From: a bacterium
GTDB taxonomy: Bacteria > Sumerlaeota > Sumerlaeia > SLMS01 > JAHLLQ01
NCBI GenBank assembly: GCA_020444065.1
Contig: JAHLLQ010000011.1
Location: 36,525 to 100,524, forward strand
Direction of reading: 5' to 3'
Length of the DNA: 64,000 bases
Part shown: positions 16,877 through 25,866 of the stretch, one piece after another
Position numbering within the stretch: the first letter of the stretch is position 1
Layout of the letters: every line of letters starts with the position of its first letter
The notes under the pieces: model-generated
Databases searched by the model: none
What the model was told of the DNA's origin: nothing
The model's input: only the letters and a program-made list of their open reading frames with translations
Position numbers and translations under genes: made by a program

Positions 16877-18342
16877 CGCGGCGATGAGTTCACGCGCGTG
16901 AGCAGATTCAATCCATTCGCCCGAAGCGTCGGCAAGTCTCTCTCCTCGGGTTCATGTTTCGCCTCGGTCACATCGGCCAGGAACTCCTGCACTTGGTCCC
17001 GAAGGGCGCCATCCTCGATTGTCGACCCTTGCAATGCCATCGCCAACTGCTCGATCTGCTGCATCTCGATCTGCGCAAGCGCATACTCCCCCACCTGACG
17101 CGCATCTTCGGTCCTGTGTGCGGCAGTCATCGCCTGGATTTCCGCAAGCCAACCGGCGTACATTGCCTGCCACTTCGGATCCAGATCGGTGCGGTCAAGC
17201 TGCAGTTGGATTTCTCGCGTGTAGCGACCAAGGTCCATCTCCGTCGCTTCGCCAGATGAGGCACTACTGTGAGCTGATTGGTGTGTTTGAAGCCAGTACG
17301 TTGCGCCTGCCGCAACGATAACCAACGCCAAGGCAATCATGGCATTTCGCAGCAGTTTGGTGGGCGACCTTTTCTTCGGAGTGGTCAGTTCGAGATAGAC
17401 TGATTCCAGACGACGGCGAAAATCGGCAATACTCGGCGGACGATCATCTGCCGAGGATGCGAGCATCGCACGAACCAGCCGCCTTAGTGAAGCTGGCGTC
17501 TCAGGAGGCAGCGCATCCCAACAATCCTGGGCGACCGCGTCCGTCCCTTCCTTTGCATGGCGCGCGATTCGAGAGAGACTCGCGCCCGAGTTCGGAGGAA
17601 GCCCCGTCAACAGATAGAGCGTCAGGCCACCAAGCGCATAAATGTCCGCCCGATGATCGACAGGACGACCTCCGGCCTGCTCCGGTGCCATGAAGGCGGG
17701 CGTCCCTGCCGCCGGCATTGCACTGTCTGACTCATCACGCAGGATGGCGATTCCGAAATCCATCAATCGAGCACGTCCATCCGCCTCGATCAAAACGTTT
17801 TGTGGCTTGATGTCTCGATGAATGATGCCCTTGGAGTGAGCCAGTTCAAGAGCATCGCAGAGGTCGAAAAGAACTCGGAATGCCTCGGAAATCGAACGCC
17901 TCCCGCCACGTCGACGCTTCTCGATGAACGGACCGGTCTTCTTGACGAGTTGATCGAGCGTCTGCCCTTCGACAAGTTCCATCACAAAGAAAAGGCTGCC
18001 ATCGCTCAATACGCCGGCTTGATACACCTGGACGATGCCCGGATGACGAAGCTGTGCGCAGGTCTGGGCCTCCCGCAGGAAGAGCTTCCGATGAAACTCG
18101 TTTCCCGCAACCGCCGGCGGCATTACCTTGATCGCAACATCGCGATTCAGACTCACTTGATGCGCGCGCAGAACAACTCCCATTCCGCCACGACCAAGTA
18201 CCTCGGCGATCTGGAATTCGTCCGGCATGAACCAGTTATTCTGCATGTTTGGAATGCTGCCGCCCGAGCCCTGCCCCCTTGGGTGCGTGATCGCCTCGGT
18301 TGTGTGGCATGCTGTATCGGCAGTGGGTGGCGTGGGTTGCAT
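16873..18342 (-). CDS. Transmembrane Ser/Thr protein kinase (Hanks type)
   Basis: A complete kinase domain at residues about 43-318: glycine loop 'LGRGGMGVV', catalytic Lys72 in 'VAIKVM', '[10 protein letters not shown]' with Asp177, 'LMDFGIA' with Asp195, and 'TPAFMAPEQ'. One membrane helix follows at about 332-351, then an outside-facing helical C-terminus of about 138 residues that is rich in Gln and Glu. An internal Met33 could be the true start. The gene begins 1 nt after the stop of a pseudopilin gene, so both are likely co-expressed, and the kinase may sense or control pilus-like assembly (inference). Its stop is nested with that of trmD. Confidence 0.9.
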   Translation of the reverse strand: MQPTPPTADTACHTTEAITHPRGQGSGGSIPNMQNNWFMPDEFQIAEVLGRGGMGVVLRAHQVSLNRDVAIKVMPPAVAGNEFHRKLFLREAQTCAQLRHPGIVQVYQAGVLSDGSLFFVMELVEGQTLDQLVKKTGPFIEKRRRGGRRSISEAFRVLFDLCDALELAHSKGIIHRDIKPQNVLIEADGRARLMDFGIAILRDESDSAMPAAGTPAFMAPEQAGGRPVDHRADIYALGGLTLYLLTGLPPNSGASLSRIARHAKEGTDAVAQDCWDALPPETPASLRRLVRAMLASSADDRPPSIADFRRRLESVYLELTTPKKRSPTKLLRNAMIALALVIVAAGATYWLQTHQSAHSSASSGEATEMDLGRYTREIQLQLDRTDLDPKWQAMYAGWLAEIQAMTAAHRTEDARQVGEYALAQIEMQQIEQLAMALQGSTIEDGALRDQVQEFLADVTEAKHEPEERDLPTLRANGLNLLTRVNSSPR

Positions 18343-18343
18343 G

Positions 18344-18955
18344 TCAGTGCTCCCGCGCGTTGGAGAACGTGCCGGCGCCGATCATGCCTTCCTGCGTCCG
18401 GAACATGTCCCCTCCCGAGATCGTCCCATTCGTTGGGTCGTACACCGAGTTCGCCGTATCGTTCTGGAAGTCATTGAGCATGCCACCGAGCGTCGAGTTA
18501 TTTGCATCGAAGTCCCCGTCAGGTCCCCGGCAGACAAAGAAGTAGGAATGCTCGAAGAGATCGCTGAGTTCCGTGATCCCCATGTCGTAAATAACGTACA
18601 TGTTAATGTAACCGAACGTGCCAGCGGTCGGATCGTTCAAGTCCCCCTGCTCCTTGCGCCAAAAAACATCATCGGGGAGCGAGGAGAGATAAGCGATGGG
18701 AGTCGTCAGGCGACTCATCGTTTCCTGACTGAAGATTGGTGAAGAAGCATCCGGCGGCAGGAGATGATTCGTGTCGCTATGGTAGCTTGCCAGCCCCACT
18801 ACCAGGGACCGCATATCGGCCTGCGCTCGCGATGTCTTCGAGCGCGTCTGCGCCGTCAGGAAATTCGGAACTGCGATCGCGGCCAGAATAGCAATGATTG
18901 CGACAACGATAAGCAACTCGATCAGTGTGAATGCACGGGACCTTCGGGGAATCAT
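18344..18955 (-). CDS. Prepilin-type N-terminal methylation protein (GspG-like pseudopilin)
   Basis: About 203 residues. The class III signal peptide 'RRSRAFTLIELLIVVAIIAI' has the Phe methylation site and Glu5 of type IV pilin-like proteins, and a 20-residue hydrophobic helix follows. The C-terminal part has a calcium-loop-like 'RGPDGDFDANNS' and ends with 'YDPTNGTISGGDMFR', a signature also found in the pseudopilin ending at 25867. The start at 18955 has TGAGGAG upstream; an ATG 30 nt earlier lacks one. It would be processed by a prepilin peptidase and inserted in a pseudopilus. No assembly genes adjoin it; they lie about 8 kb away. Confidence 0.88.
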   Translation of the reverse strand: MIPRRSRAFTLIELLIVVAIIAILAAIAVPNFLTAQTRSKTSRAQADMRSLVVGLASYHSDTNHLLPPDASSPIFSQETMSRLTTPIAYLSSLPDDVFWRKEQGDLNDPTAGTFGYINMYVIYDMGITELSDLFEHSYFFVCRGPDGDFDANNSTLGGMLNDFQNDTANSVYDPTNGTISGGDMFRTQEGMIGAGTFSNAREH

Positions 18956-19138
18956 ATCCGACTCCTCACTCCAAGAAATCTCCACAGGACAACCAGCAGG
19001 TACCCGACCCAGAAATTCCTACAACCCCTATCGCTAATGTCCGGCACTTCTTTCCCTGACTTGCTTGGGAATGCCGTCCATTCCTGCTGTTGCAGCGGGT
19101 TCTGTGATGTGAGGAGCAAGATGAGGACCCTGAATGGG

Positions 19139-19972
19139 TCAGTTGCCGGCGCCCATTCCCTGCGCACCGACCGCAGGCGACACAGCGGAGGCCGGGAGGA
19201 GATCGTGACGGATCAGGCGGCGGCGGAATTCATCGATGGCAACGATTTCCTGTTCGCCCAATCGGAATCGGATCGCGCGTCCCAAGTAGTTGACCAGATC
19301 CTGAACAGGTCGATCAGAGGCATCTGCGGCCTCCTGGGCGATCGTCCATACCTCGCGCTCGCCACGTTGGCGTGCCTCGACGAAGGCCTCGAGATCGGCC
19401 GGCGAGAGATCCACGTCCTGCCGGGCCACCCAGGCGGCAAAAACGAAAGGCAGACCGGTCAGATCTTTCCACCCCTGACCAAAATCGAGTGTGTGCTCGA
19501 AGCGATCTTCCCAGTCCAACGCCACATCGCCGATCACGACGGCCGCATCGAAACCACTGGCAGCCAAGTCGAATTCACGAGGAAGCGGCTCTGAAGAGGT
19601 CTCCAGCACCGGATCGATTTCTAAAAGCTCTTTCGTGAGAATCTGCGCCAAGTGGACTGAAGTCAGCGAGCTACGATCAAGCAAGAGGCTTCGAATCTGG
19701 GTCAGCGGCTTCAGAGAGACGATCCGCACACTTCGCACAGGGCCGTCGCAGGCAATCGCACAGCCGGGCACAATCCAGTAGGTCTGAGCTCTGAGGGCTT
19801 CGAAGATCGGCAATGTCGCAACGTCGATTTCGCGCGCAGCCATCTGTCCGCCGAGCTCACGCGGCGTTGCCCGAATCCAGTTCTCCTGTGGAAAACGGTC
19901 GTCAAGGCCGCGGAGAAGCGGAAGAACATTGAGATATGGGACGATACCGAGTCTGAGGTTGGAGTGGGACAT
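19139..19972 (-). CDS. mqnA: Chorismate dehydratase, futalosine menaquinone pathway
   Basis: Catalyses the first step of the futalosine route, chorismate to 3-enolpyruvylbenzoate. About 277 residues, normal for the family. Matching segments include 'LRLGIVPYLNVLPLLRGL', 'REIDVATLPIFEAL', 'IVPGCAIACDGPVRSVRI', 'LDRSSLTSVHLAQILT', 'DAAVVIGDVAL' and 'DLTGLPFVFAAWV'. The ATG at 19972 was chosen because the homologous region begins there and ACGAGG lies 9 nt upstream; a GTG at 20029 would add 19 residues. It implies the host makes menaquinone. No other mqn gene is present in the window. Confidence 0.88.
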   Translation of the reverse strand: MSHSNLRLGIVPYLNVLPLLRGLDDRFPQENWIRATPRELGGQMAAREIDVATLPIFEALRAQTYWIVPGCAIACDGPVRSVRIVSLKPLTQIRSLLLDRSSLTSVHLAQILTKELLEIDPVLETSSEPLPREFDLAASGFDAAVVIGDVALDWEDRFEHTLDFGQGWKDLTGLPFVFAAWVARQDVDLSPADLEAFVEARQRGEREVWTIAQEAADASDRPVQDLVNYLGRAIRFRLGEQEIVAIDEFRRRLIRHDLLPASAVSPAVGAQGMGAGN

Positions 19973-20064
19973 GATGTACGACCTCGTGGGGTCAGTTGCC
20001 AAGACATTCATGGCAATTTCTGGGCCCACGTGTCATACAGCGTCAAGAAAATGTGCTTGCGAGG

Positions 20065-20742
20065 TCACGAAGGAGGCTGATCCGAGCGCTTGGCTGTAAC
20101 CTTCTGGCGGATTGTCTCTTCGCGGCGAATCTGGGTCAGAATCCATCCCAGACTCTGCTTCTCTTCCTTTCGCGCGCGGGCGAATACCTTTTTTATCAAG
20201 TCCAGCGGATACCGCGCGGCGATCAGGCGAAGCTCATCCAGAATGAAAGCATTCATCTTCATGGAGACGGTGTTGAAGTACTCGTCGATCACGGCCTTCA
20301 GCTTGGGATCGGGCTTGTCACCGTCCGGAGCCGGAAGATCCTCGGCGGCAAGCGCGTACCGAAACTCCTCCACCGCCAGATTGCGCAGACGGATTTGCTC
20401 CTGACGAACCTTCTCCCAGGACTTCGGTGTCGAGAGCGGCGCGATGACCTGAAACAGCCCCGGCTCCTCATCATTGTCTGGAACGAAGGCGCGCAGGACA
20501 GCGCACTTGCGGATCTTCTTGAGTGTCTTCCGAAGTTGGTCGGCCGGTATCCCGGTCAACTCTTCCAACTCAAGCAGTGAAATCTCCACAGTCCCGGGGG
20601 TGGAGTTCCTCTCGCAATCCAGTTCGACGATCTTGCGGAAAACGAAGTACGCGTGCGGACTCTTGGCCGTCTCGTTCATCTCGCGCGGCAGGCCGCTCCG
20701 CTCTATCCACAGTGGAAACTCGCAGCGGCTCTCGGGAAGCAC
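20065..20742 (-). CDS. Hypothetical protein, possible DnaD-like two-domain DNA-binding protein
   Basis: 225 residues starting at a GTG with AAAGGA 9 nt upstream. Residues about 23-110 look like a winged-helix domain ('SPHAYFVFRKIVELDCERNS' then 'LLELEELTGIPADQLRKTLK', a plausible recognition-helix region). The C-terminal part ('DEYFNTVSMKMNAFILDELR' and 'KEEKQSLGWILTQIRREET') resembles the C-terminal domain of DnaD-type replication proteins, where a short helix follows a run ending in a W/Y-I-L motif. The resemblance is by eye and could be wrong. It is flanked by mqnA and a kinase gene on the same strand. Confidence 0.6.
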   Translation of the reverse strand: MLPESRCEFPLWIERSGLPREMNETAKSPHAYFVFRKIVELDCERNSTPGTVEISLLELEELTGIPADQLRKTLKKIRKCAVLRAFVPDNDEEPGLFQVIAPLSTPKSWEKVRQEQIRLRNLAVEEFRYALAAEDLPAPDGDKPDPKLKAVIDEYFNTVSMKMNAFILDELRLIAARYPLDLIKKVFARARKEEKQSLGWILTQIRREETIRQKVTAKRSDQPPS

Positions 20743-20775
20743 GGCGAAGGTCCTTTCATTCGTGTGTGAGGTTGA

Positions 20776-22200
20776 TCAGTCGCCGGACAACTCGCTCTCG
20801 ATCATCCGGAAGTGCTTCCGAACAGTCGCCAGGCGGCGCTGAGAGTCATTCAGCTTCTGGTTGGTCTTGTCAAGCCGCTCTGCCAGCGAACACGCCAGCA
20901 CATAGCACATATCGGGGTGGCGATTGTTGAATTCGCGGAAGTGCTTCTCCTCCACGCGCAGCAAGACAGATCGCCCGGTGGCGCGGATCGTTGCCGTTCG
21001 AGGCGCATCCAGCAAGGTCGACATTTCACCAAGCCAGTTTCCGGACTCATTGATGGTCGCGATCTGTCGGCCTGACTTCAGGACTTCCAACTCGCCGTTC
21101 AACAGGATGTAAGCGTCACGCGATGTGTCGTCCTCGTAAAACAACACCTCGTTTTTCTCGAGCGTGATCGGTGCGGACTCCAGCGACGTATCTTCGACCA
21201 ACGTTTTCAGGACAGGATTGTCCTCTGCGTAAGGACCTAGCTCAGTCGGGCTCGGAGCTATTGGCCGCTTCTTCACCGGGCGGGAATCGGAGAGTTCTGC
21301 CGTCGTGATCTGTCCGTGCATGATGCCTTCGAGAAGCTCAATCGCTTCACGCGGCGTGGTCGGACGACTCGTCCGTTCCCGCTCGCACAGCCGCCGGATC
21401 AGAAACGCCATCCCCGCCGAGACGTCGGGCGCGAAATGGCGCACGTCCGGAACATCGTCGGTGATCTTGCGCGTCAGCAGCAGCGAGGTGTTCATCTCGC
21501 TGAATGGGACCTCGTTGCTGACGAGATGGAACAGGGTGATCCCGAGAGAATACAGGTCGCTGCGGATGTCGACATTCAAGTCGCCGCGCGCCTGTTCTGG
21601 CGACACGTACACCGGAGTGCCCAACACCGTTCCCAACATTGTGACGCTGCGATCGGACTCTTCCTTCGCGAGGCCGAAGTCCATCAGCTTCGTCACACCG
21701 TCCGGATCGATCACGATATTGGAGGGCTTAATGTCCCGGTGAATAATCCCATTTTGGTGGGCAACATGCAGGGCTTCGAGCACCGCACGACTGATTGCAA
21801 AAACCTCTTCTTCGGGCAGCCTCCCGATTCGCCTCAGGCGATTGCTCAGGGGTTCGCCCTGAACGTACTCCATAACGAAGTACGGCCGCCCTTCCACGAC
21901 TCCGTGGCGAAGACCCTCGACGATGTTCGGGTGCCTGAGGCGTTCCAGAGTCCCCGCCTCGCGCTCCCATCGTGCCAGCGCTTCTTTGTGTCGGCAGTAG
22001 AAGGCGGCGAGGACCTTGATAGCGACTTCTTTGTCGGTCTCCGTCTCACGGGCCAGGTAGACAGTGCTGCTCGCACCGGCACCAAGCTGGCGCAGCAGGA
22101 GCAGCCCTTCGATCGCATCAACCGGGAACGGATGGACGCGCTCGATGTCGCCAGCGATTTGGCGAGTGGCGGTCAGTTCCGTCTCGGTATTTGGGTCCAT
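20776..22200 (-). CDS. Ser/Thr protein kinase with C-terminal cyclic-nucleotide-binding domain
   Basis: 474 residues, no membrane helix. The kinase domain (about 32-295) is intact: 'LGAGASSTVYLA', Lys62 in 'VAIKVL', '[13 protein letters not shown]' with Asp155, 'LMDFGLA' with Asp174, and 'TPVYVSPEQARG'. A CRP-type cNMP-binding domain follows at about 345-440 ('AYILLNGELEVLKSGRQI', 'GEMSTLLDAPRTATIRA'), where the family phosphate-binding cassette has GE and RxA. A coiled helix closes the protein. By analogy with eukaryotic PKG the cNMP domain could gate the kinase, but that is inference. The gene follows the pseudokinase gene by about 75 nt on the same strand. Confidence 0.9.
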   Translation of the reverse strand: MDPNTETELTATRQIAGDIERVHPFPVDAIEGLLLLRQLGAGASSTVYLARETETDKEVAIKVLAAFYCRHKEALARWEREAGTLERLRHPNIVEGLRHGVVEGRPYFVMEYVQGEPLSNRLRRIGRLPEEEVFAISRAVLEALHVAHQNGIIHRDIKPSNIVIDPDGVTKLMDFGLAKEESDRSVTMLGTVLGTPVYVSPEQARGDLNVDIRSDLYSLGITLFHLVSNEVPFSEMNTSLLLTRKITDDVPDVRHFAPDVSAGMAFLIRRLCERERTSRPTTPREAIELLEGIMHGQITTAELSDSRPVKKRPIAPSPTELGPYAEDNPVLKTLVEDTSLESAPITLEKNEVLFYEDDTSRDAYILLNGELEVLKSGRQIATINESGNWLGEMSTLLDAPRTATIRATGRSVLLRVEEKHFREFNNRHPDMCYVLACSLAERLDKTNQKLNDSQRRLATVRKHFRMIESELSGD

Positions 22201-22277
22201 GAACGCCTGAACCTTCGGGAGGATAAGATGTTCTCCCCGCCAATAGCACGTGGGTCAACTGCTGAATCGAACGGTTG

Positions 22278-24308
22278 CTACTCGCTGTCGCCGCCTTCTT
22301 CCGTCGACGACGACGTATCGAATCGTGGATCGAAAGGCTGGTTTGCCCAGTCATTATTATCCTGGCGGCTGCCTGTATTCGCATTGCGCGACCAGTTGCC
22401 CGTCGACATGCGTTCCTGTGCTTCGATGGCCTCGCGCATCATCATCTGCTGGTCCATTGCCTTGTTCATGACATCGTTCAATTGGCGATTTACATCGCCA
22501 ATGACCGGGCTGTTCTCGGGCAGATCGAACTTCGGCTCATAGCCGCCGATTTCCTCGGCACGGCAATCGTACCAGAAGTCATCCTTGTTGTCCCACTTCC
22601 CATCTTCGCCCGCACAGACGACGAATTCATCTCGAATATCGAATTCACGCCCCCAGGCATCCGTCACCGCGGGCATCTCCGCGCCTTCTGCGATCAGGTC
22701 GTCGACAGAGCTTGCCCAGACACCATTCCTGGCAATGAACTGCCGATTGAAATCGCCTGCGCGACGCAGCTTCATCACTGTGTCCTGGTAGTTCTTCGAT
22801 GCCAACAACTCTGCCTGATATTGAGCCTGGAGACCAACCGGTCGATTCGAGTTTTGTTTTGGAGCGGGTGCCTTGGTAAGAACACCGATCACAGTTGTGA
22901 TCGCCCAAATGAATAAGGCGAGAAGAACCAGGCCACCACTGACCGCCATGAGAAGAATGCGATTCTTTCTCTCCCCTGGCGATTCGTGTTCCTCTTCCAG
23001 AACGGCGAGGTACTCAGCTTCCTGCTTTGCCGGTGCTGTCCCAGTCGCATACTGGCCAGACCCCAGAGGCTCAGCAGCGGGCATCGCAGTGAAACCCGTC
23101 CCACTTCGTTCCGCGGCCTGTCGTTGCGCTTCGATGGACTGATTCGGACTGTTGGGCTCCGGGGCGGGCTGCTGCTCGACAATCTGGTCGGCCAGCGAAT
23201 GCGGCGCGGCTTGATAATTCTGACTGAGTGGTGGCAGCTCCTCTGCTCGCTGATAGCCTTCCTGAGGCGCCGGCTCATCGGGGTAATCGTCACTCAGATG
23301 AGAGACTTGCTTAATCGTGGAGTCATCGCCGCCAGCGCCGCGTTCGACCGGAACCTCCACGGTGGTCAGTTGATCGTTCGGAACTTCGTCGTTTCCCGCA
23401 ACGTACTGTGCGTAAATCTCTCCTGCACTCAGGCGCTGCCCATCCACTCCATCTTCCGGATTGAATTGCTCTCCGGAAATAAGCCACGCAGCCAGGGAAT
23501 CGAGTCGGCCAAAGAGAGCCTCAAGATTGACCGGGCGGTCATCCGGATCCGGCTGCAGCATCTCCTCCACAACCTGGATGACCTCGCCGGGAACAATCTC
23601 CTGCAAGGGACTCAGGTCGACGGCTTCCGTTTGAATCTGTTGCAGCAGTTGCGGCGGATCGCTTGCCCAATGGGTCGGGCGGCCTGTCAAAAGGAAGTAC
23701 AGATTCGCGCCGAGTGAGTAGACGTCGGAGGCCTCATCGCCTTCGCCGCCAAAGGCCACTTCTGGAGCCAGAAATGGAAGGTTGCTGAGGAATGCAGGGT
23801 TGGCCGCACCATCTGCCACGCCAAGCAGCAAACCGCCCCAACCGGCATGCATCAACTTCACCTTCTCGATGTCGTTAATCATGATCGACGCGGGAGTGAC
23901 CAATCGATGCGGCACCTGGTGACTATGCATCACCTTGAGGGCTTCGACACTCTGGGCAATCAAATCGACCGAACGCCCGGGAGTCGGAAGCCCTTCCTCG
24001 CGGACGAAATTCCCAAGATGGCGCCCTTTCACATACTCGTAAGAAGCCCAGTGAAATCCTGCATCCGTGCCAAAACGCAGGGGCTGGCAAACGCGGCTGG
24101 CAGGCGCTTGGACAAGGGAAGAGAACTCATCCGTAAATCGAGTAAAAGCGCCGGCATTCTGGAGCGCGGACTGCTCGATGACGACCACACAGGCCAACAT
24201 CTCGGTTTCTTTTTCGAAGGCCTTGTAGGTCGCAACGACACCGTTGAAGCCCAGCCTCTCGGCCAGGTGATAAGGTCCTGCGCTCTGGAGGGAATGAACG
24301 ATCGTCAT
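22278..24308 (-). CDS. Pseudokinase with membrane helix and GspG-like C-terminal domain
   Basis: 676 residues. Residues about 12-275 fold like a Hanks kinase but lack catalytic residues: no Lys at 'LACVVVIEQ', 'HRLVTPASIMI' instead of HRD, and 'MHAGWGG' instead of DFG. 'FLAPEVAF' and 'DVYSLGANLYFLLTGRP' are kept. A disordered Gln/Pro/Glu-rich segment (about 310-445) precedes a membrane helix ('ILLMAVSGGLVLLALFIWAI', 450-470). The outer part (about 505-585) has 'DAWGREFDIRDEFVVCAGED' and 'KWDNKDDFWYDC', similar to the globular end of major pseudopilins (GspG: DPWG...SAGPDG..GT.DD). It probably binds signals and partners without phosphorylating them; its role is unknown. Confidence 0.85.
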   Translation of the reverse strand: MTIVHSLQSAGPYHLAERLGFNGVVATYKAFEKETEMLACVVVIEQSALQNAGAFTRFTDEFSSLVQAPASRVCQPLRFGTDAGFHWASYEYVKGRHLGNFVREEGLPTPGRSVDLIAQSVEALKVMHSHQVPHRLVTPASIMINDIEKVKLMHAGWGGLLLGVADGAANPAFLSNLPFLAPEVAFGGEGDEASDVYSLGANLYFLLTGRPTHWASDPPQLLQQIQTEAVDLSPLQEIVPGEVIQVVEEMLQPDPDDRPVNLEALFGRLDSLAAWLISGEQFNPEDGVDGQRLSAGEIYAQYVAGNDEVPNDQLTTVEVPVERGAGGDDSTIKQVSHLSDDYPDEPAPQEGYQRAEELPPLSQNYQAAPHSLADQIVEQQPAPEPNSPNQSIEAQRQAAERSGTGFTAMPAAEPLGSGQYATGTAPAKQEAEYLAVLEEEHESPGERKNRILLMAVSGGLVLLALFIWAITTVIGVLTKAPAPKQNSNRPVGLQAQYQAELLASKNYQDTVMKLRRAGDFNRQFIARNGVWASSVDDLIAEGAEMPAVTDAWGREFDIRDEFVVCAGEDGKWDNKDDFWYDCRAEEIGGYEPKFDLPENSPVIGDVNRQLNDVMNKAMDQQMMMREAIEAQERMSTGNWSRNANTGSRQDNNDWANQPFDPRFDTSSSTEEGGDSE

Positions 24309-24523
24309 AGTCGGGTCACTTCTCTCCGCGTCCTTGATGACTAACGGCTTAGATTACCCCATCGAACCGCCATCGGGCAACTGCCAATCCGCCGAAATCG
24401 GGGAAGAGAGGCGCAAACCAACGCGACCGAAGGGAATCGCCCATCGAATGGGCGTCCTGAACCTGCCGTTCCTTTTCTCTACGGTGGGTTTTCGCGGATA
24501 TTTCCACAAGGCGAAATTCGCCC
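24309..24523. other. Intergenic region with two short dyads
   Basis: No gene is seen. A 7-bp stem with a 3-nt loop (CGCCCAT/ATGGGCG, 24438-24454) and a short dyad GGCGAAATTCGCC (24510-24522) lie between the PilZ gene stop and the pseudokinase start. They may end PilZ transcription, though neither has a T-run. Confidence 0.4.
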
Positions 24524-24913
24524 TCAGTCGCCGAATGGGTGCTCTCGGAGCCAACTGGATGTCTCCTCATCGACTTGCGTCAAACGGAATCCCAGTTCGG
24601 CGTGAGCGCGCTCCTCGGGCGTCTCCGGGTGGTAGCGCACCCAGAAAAGCTCGCCTTTGAGCTTCGGCGACTTGTTGCGCCCAGTCTGGCTCAGTTCTAT
24701 CTTAGCCAGACACGTATCGCGCCCAAGTTCTCGACACTCGCCCTCTCCAATGAGCGGCGTCTTAACCCTCATTCCCGACTCACAGAAGTCCGTGGCGACT
24801 CCCTTGATGACCAACGGTGTGAAAGAGTCGTTCGGGCGCAAGAGATAGAGCGTCACCCGTGCGCGGATCGGAATTCTGTCGTACTCCCTCTGGTGCTCCT
24901 GCTGCGATTCCAT
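24524..24913 (-). CDS. PilZ-like domain protein
   Basis: About 129 residues. The start 'ESQQEHQREYDRIPIRARV' matches the opening of PilZ domains (R-x-x-x-R preceding the first strand; here 'REYDRIPIR'). The second c-di-GMP motif (D/N-x-S-x-x-G) appears as 'TDFCESGMRV', close to consensus. The remainder ('AKIELSQTG', 'GELFWVRYHPE', 'AELGFRLTQVDEET') fits the beta-barrel. The family binds cyclic di-GMP and controls motility, secretion or polysaccharide output. The start at 24913 has GGAAGG upstream; an earlier in-frame start adds five residues. It lies beside kinase and pseudopilin genes. Confidence 0.8.
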   Translation of the reverse strand: MESQQEHQREYDRIPIRARVTLYLLRPNDSFTPLVIKGVATDFCESGMRVKTPLIGEGECRELGRDTCLAKIELSQTGRNKSPKLKGELFWVRYHPETPEERAHAELGFRLTQVDEETSSWLREHPFGD

Positions 24914-25015
24914 GGACCGCCTTCCCAAGCGTTCATCAGTTTATTACCCCAAGGTTATTGAGTTAGGGCCGACCATGTGCCTGAGGCAAGGCAAAGGTGC
25001 CCAATTCAATGGAAC

Positions 25016-25041
25016 GGGGCCCGGCAATTACGCCGGGCCCC
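25016..25041 (-). terminator. Strong hairpin downstream of a secreted-protein gene
   Basis: A perfect 10-bp GC stem (GGGGCCCGGC with GCCGGGCCCC) and 6-nt loop lie 27 nt after the stop at 25069. No T-run follows, so it may act with Rho or as an RNA-stabilising hairpin. Confidence 0.65.
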
Positions 25042-25068
25042 GAATTACGGCGATATCTTGTCCGAGAA

Positions 25069-25671
25069 TCAGAAGATCGTCCAGAACTCTTTTCCGACCG
25101 CTTCCGCTCCGACTTCGAGGTACGCAGGTCCATTGTAGGTCGATCCTCCACTCAGGTCCACGTCCTCAAGAAAGTAGGCGCGGACGCCTGAGCCATAGAT
25201 ATAAACGTTGGGATCGGTGAAAGAGTAATCTGCGCCGGAGGTCGGACCGCCCTCAGCCGGGATCATGGTTGTGTTGAGCTTCTCTCCGGGGAACCAGGTT
25301 CCGCCGACCAACTCACCGGTGTAGACGTTGAAGCCGACATTGGAGACTTCGGCAGCAGTATTCCACTGCAGGAGTGGGCTGACTCCGTTGCCCTTGTTCA
25401 CGGCTTCGAAGTTCAGGAGATTAACGTAGAGAGGAGATCCAAAGCCGGGGTAGTAGAATCCATGGAACAGACTCAGCGTGGAAGCCGTCGATGGTGTAGA
25501 AGCCTCCGGCTGGCCAACGACGCTGCCGAGCGAAAGCGTGCCGCCTGCGGACGAACCGGCCGGTTCGAAGGTGCTGCCGCTGATGGTGATCTGAGCAACG
25601 AGCGCCAGTGGAATCATCAGGACAGCAATGATAAGGGCTCGAACGACTGAATTGCGCTTCGTGGAAGTCAT
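25069..25671 (-). CDS. Secreted hypothetical protein
   Basis: About 200 residues with a clear signal peptide ('RALIIAVLMIPLALVAQ'). The mature part begins 'ITISGSTFEPAGSSAGG' and contains 'LLQWNTAAEVSNVGFNVYTG', a segment similar to 'W-x-T-A-x-E-x-N-N-x-G-F-x-V-Y' found in surface and sorting-domain proteins of several phyla. The end ('AYFLEDVDLSGGSTYNGPAY') fits the same fibronectin-like repeat type. No anchor or sorting helix is visible. The start at 25671 has AAGGA 8 nt upstream. It lies downstream of the pseudopilin operon and could be a substrate of that system; this is inferred from position only. Confidence 0.75.
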   Translation of the reverse strand: MTSTKRNSVVRALIIAVLMIPLALVAQITISGSTFEPAGSSAGGTLSLGSVVGQPEASTPSTASTLSLFHGFYYPGFGSPLYVNLLNFEAVNKGNGVSPLLQWNTAAEVSNVGFNVYTGELVGGTWFPGEKLNTTMIPAEGGPTSGADYSFTDPNVYIYGSGVRAYFLEDVDLSGGSTYNGPAYLEVGAEAVGKEFWTIF

Positions 25672-25803
25672 GAAATGCATCCTTCACGGACTGGAGCAAA
25701 TCCAGTAAATTGACACGTGAATCCGATTGGATGCAATTTCTACGCCTCCGCGCATAGAGTCAAGGTGAACCCCGTGAGCGGCGGGTCTGGCAGCCCCTCC
25801 GGC

Positions 25804-25837
25804 CTCAAAGGGGTGTGTCACCGCACACCCCTTTGAG
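25804..25837 (-). terminator. Terminator at the end of the pseudopilin operon
   Basis: A perfect 14-bp stem (CTCAAAGGGGTGTG at 25804-25817 with its complement at 25824-25837) and a 6-nt loop sit 30 nt after the last pilin stop. No T-run is seen. It separates the operon from the downstream secreted protein. Confidence 0.75.
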
Positions 25838-25866
25838 CTTGGCCGGGGTACTCCCCCTCCCCCACC

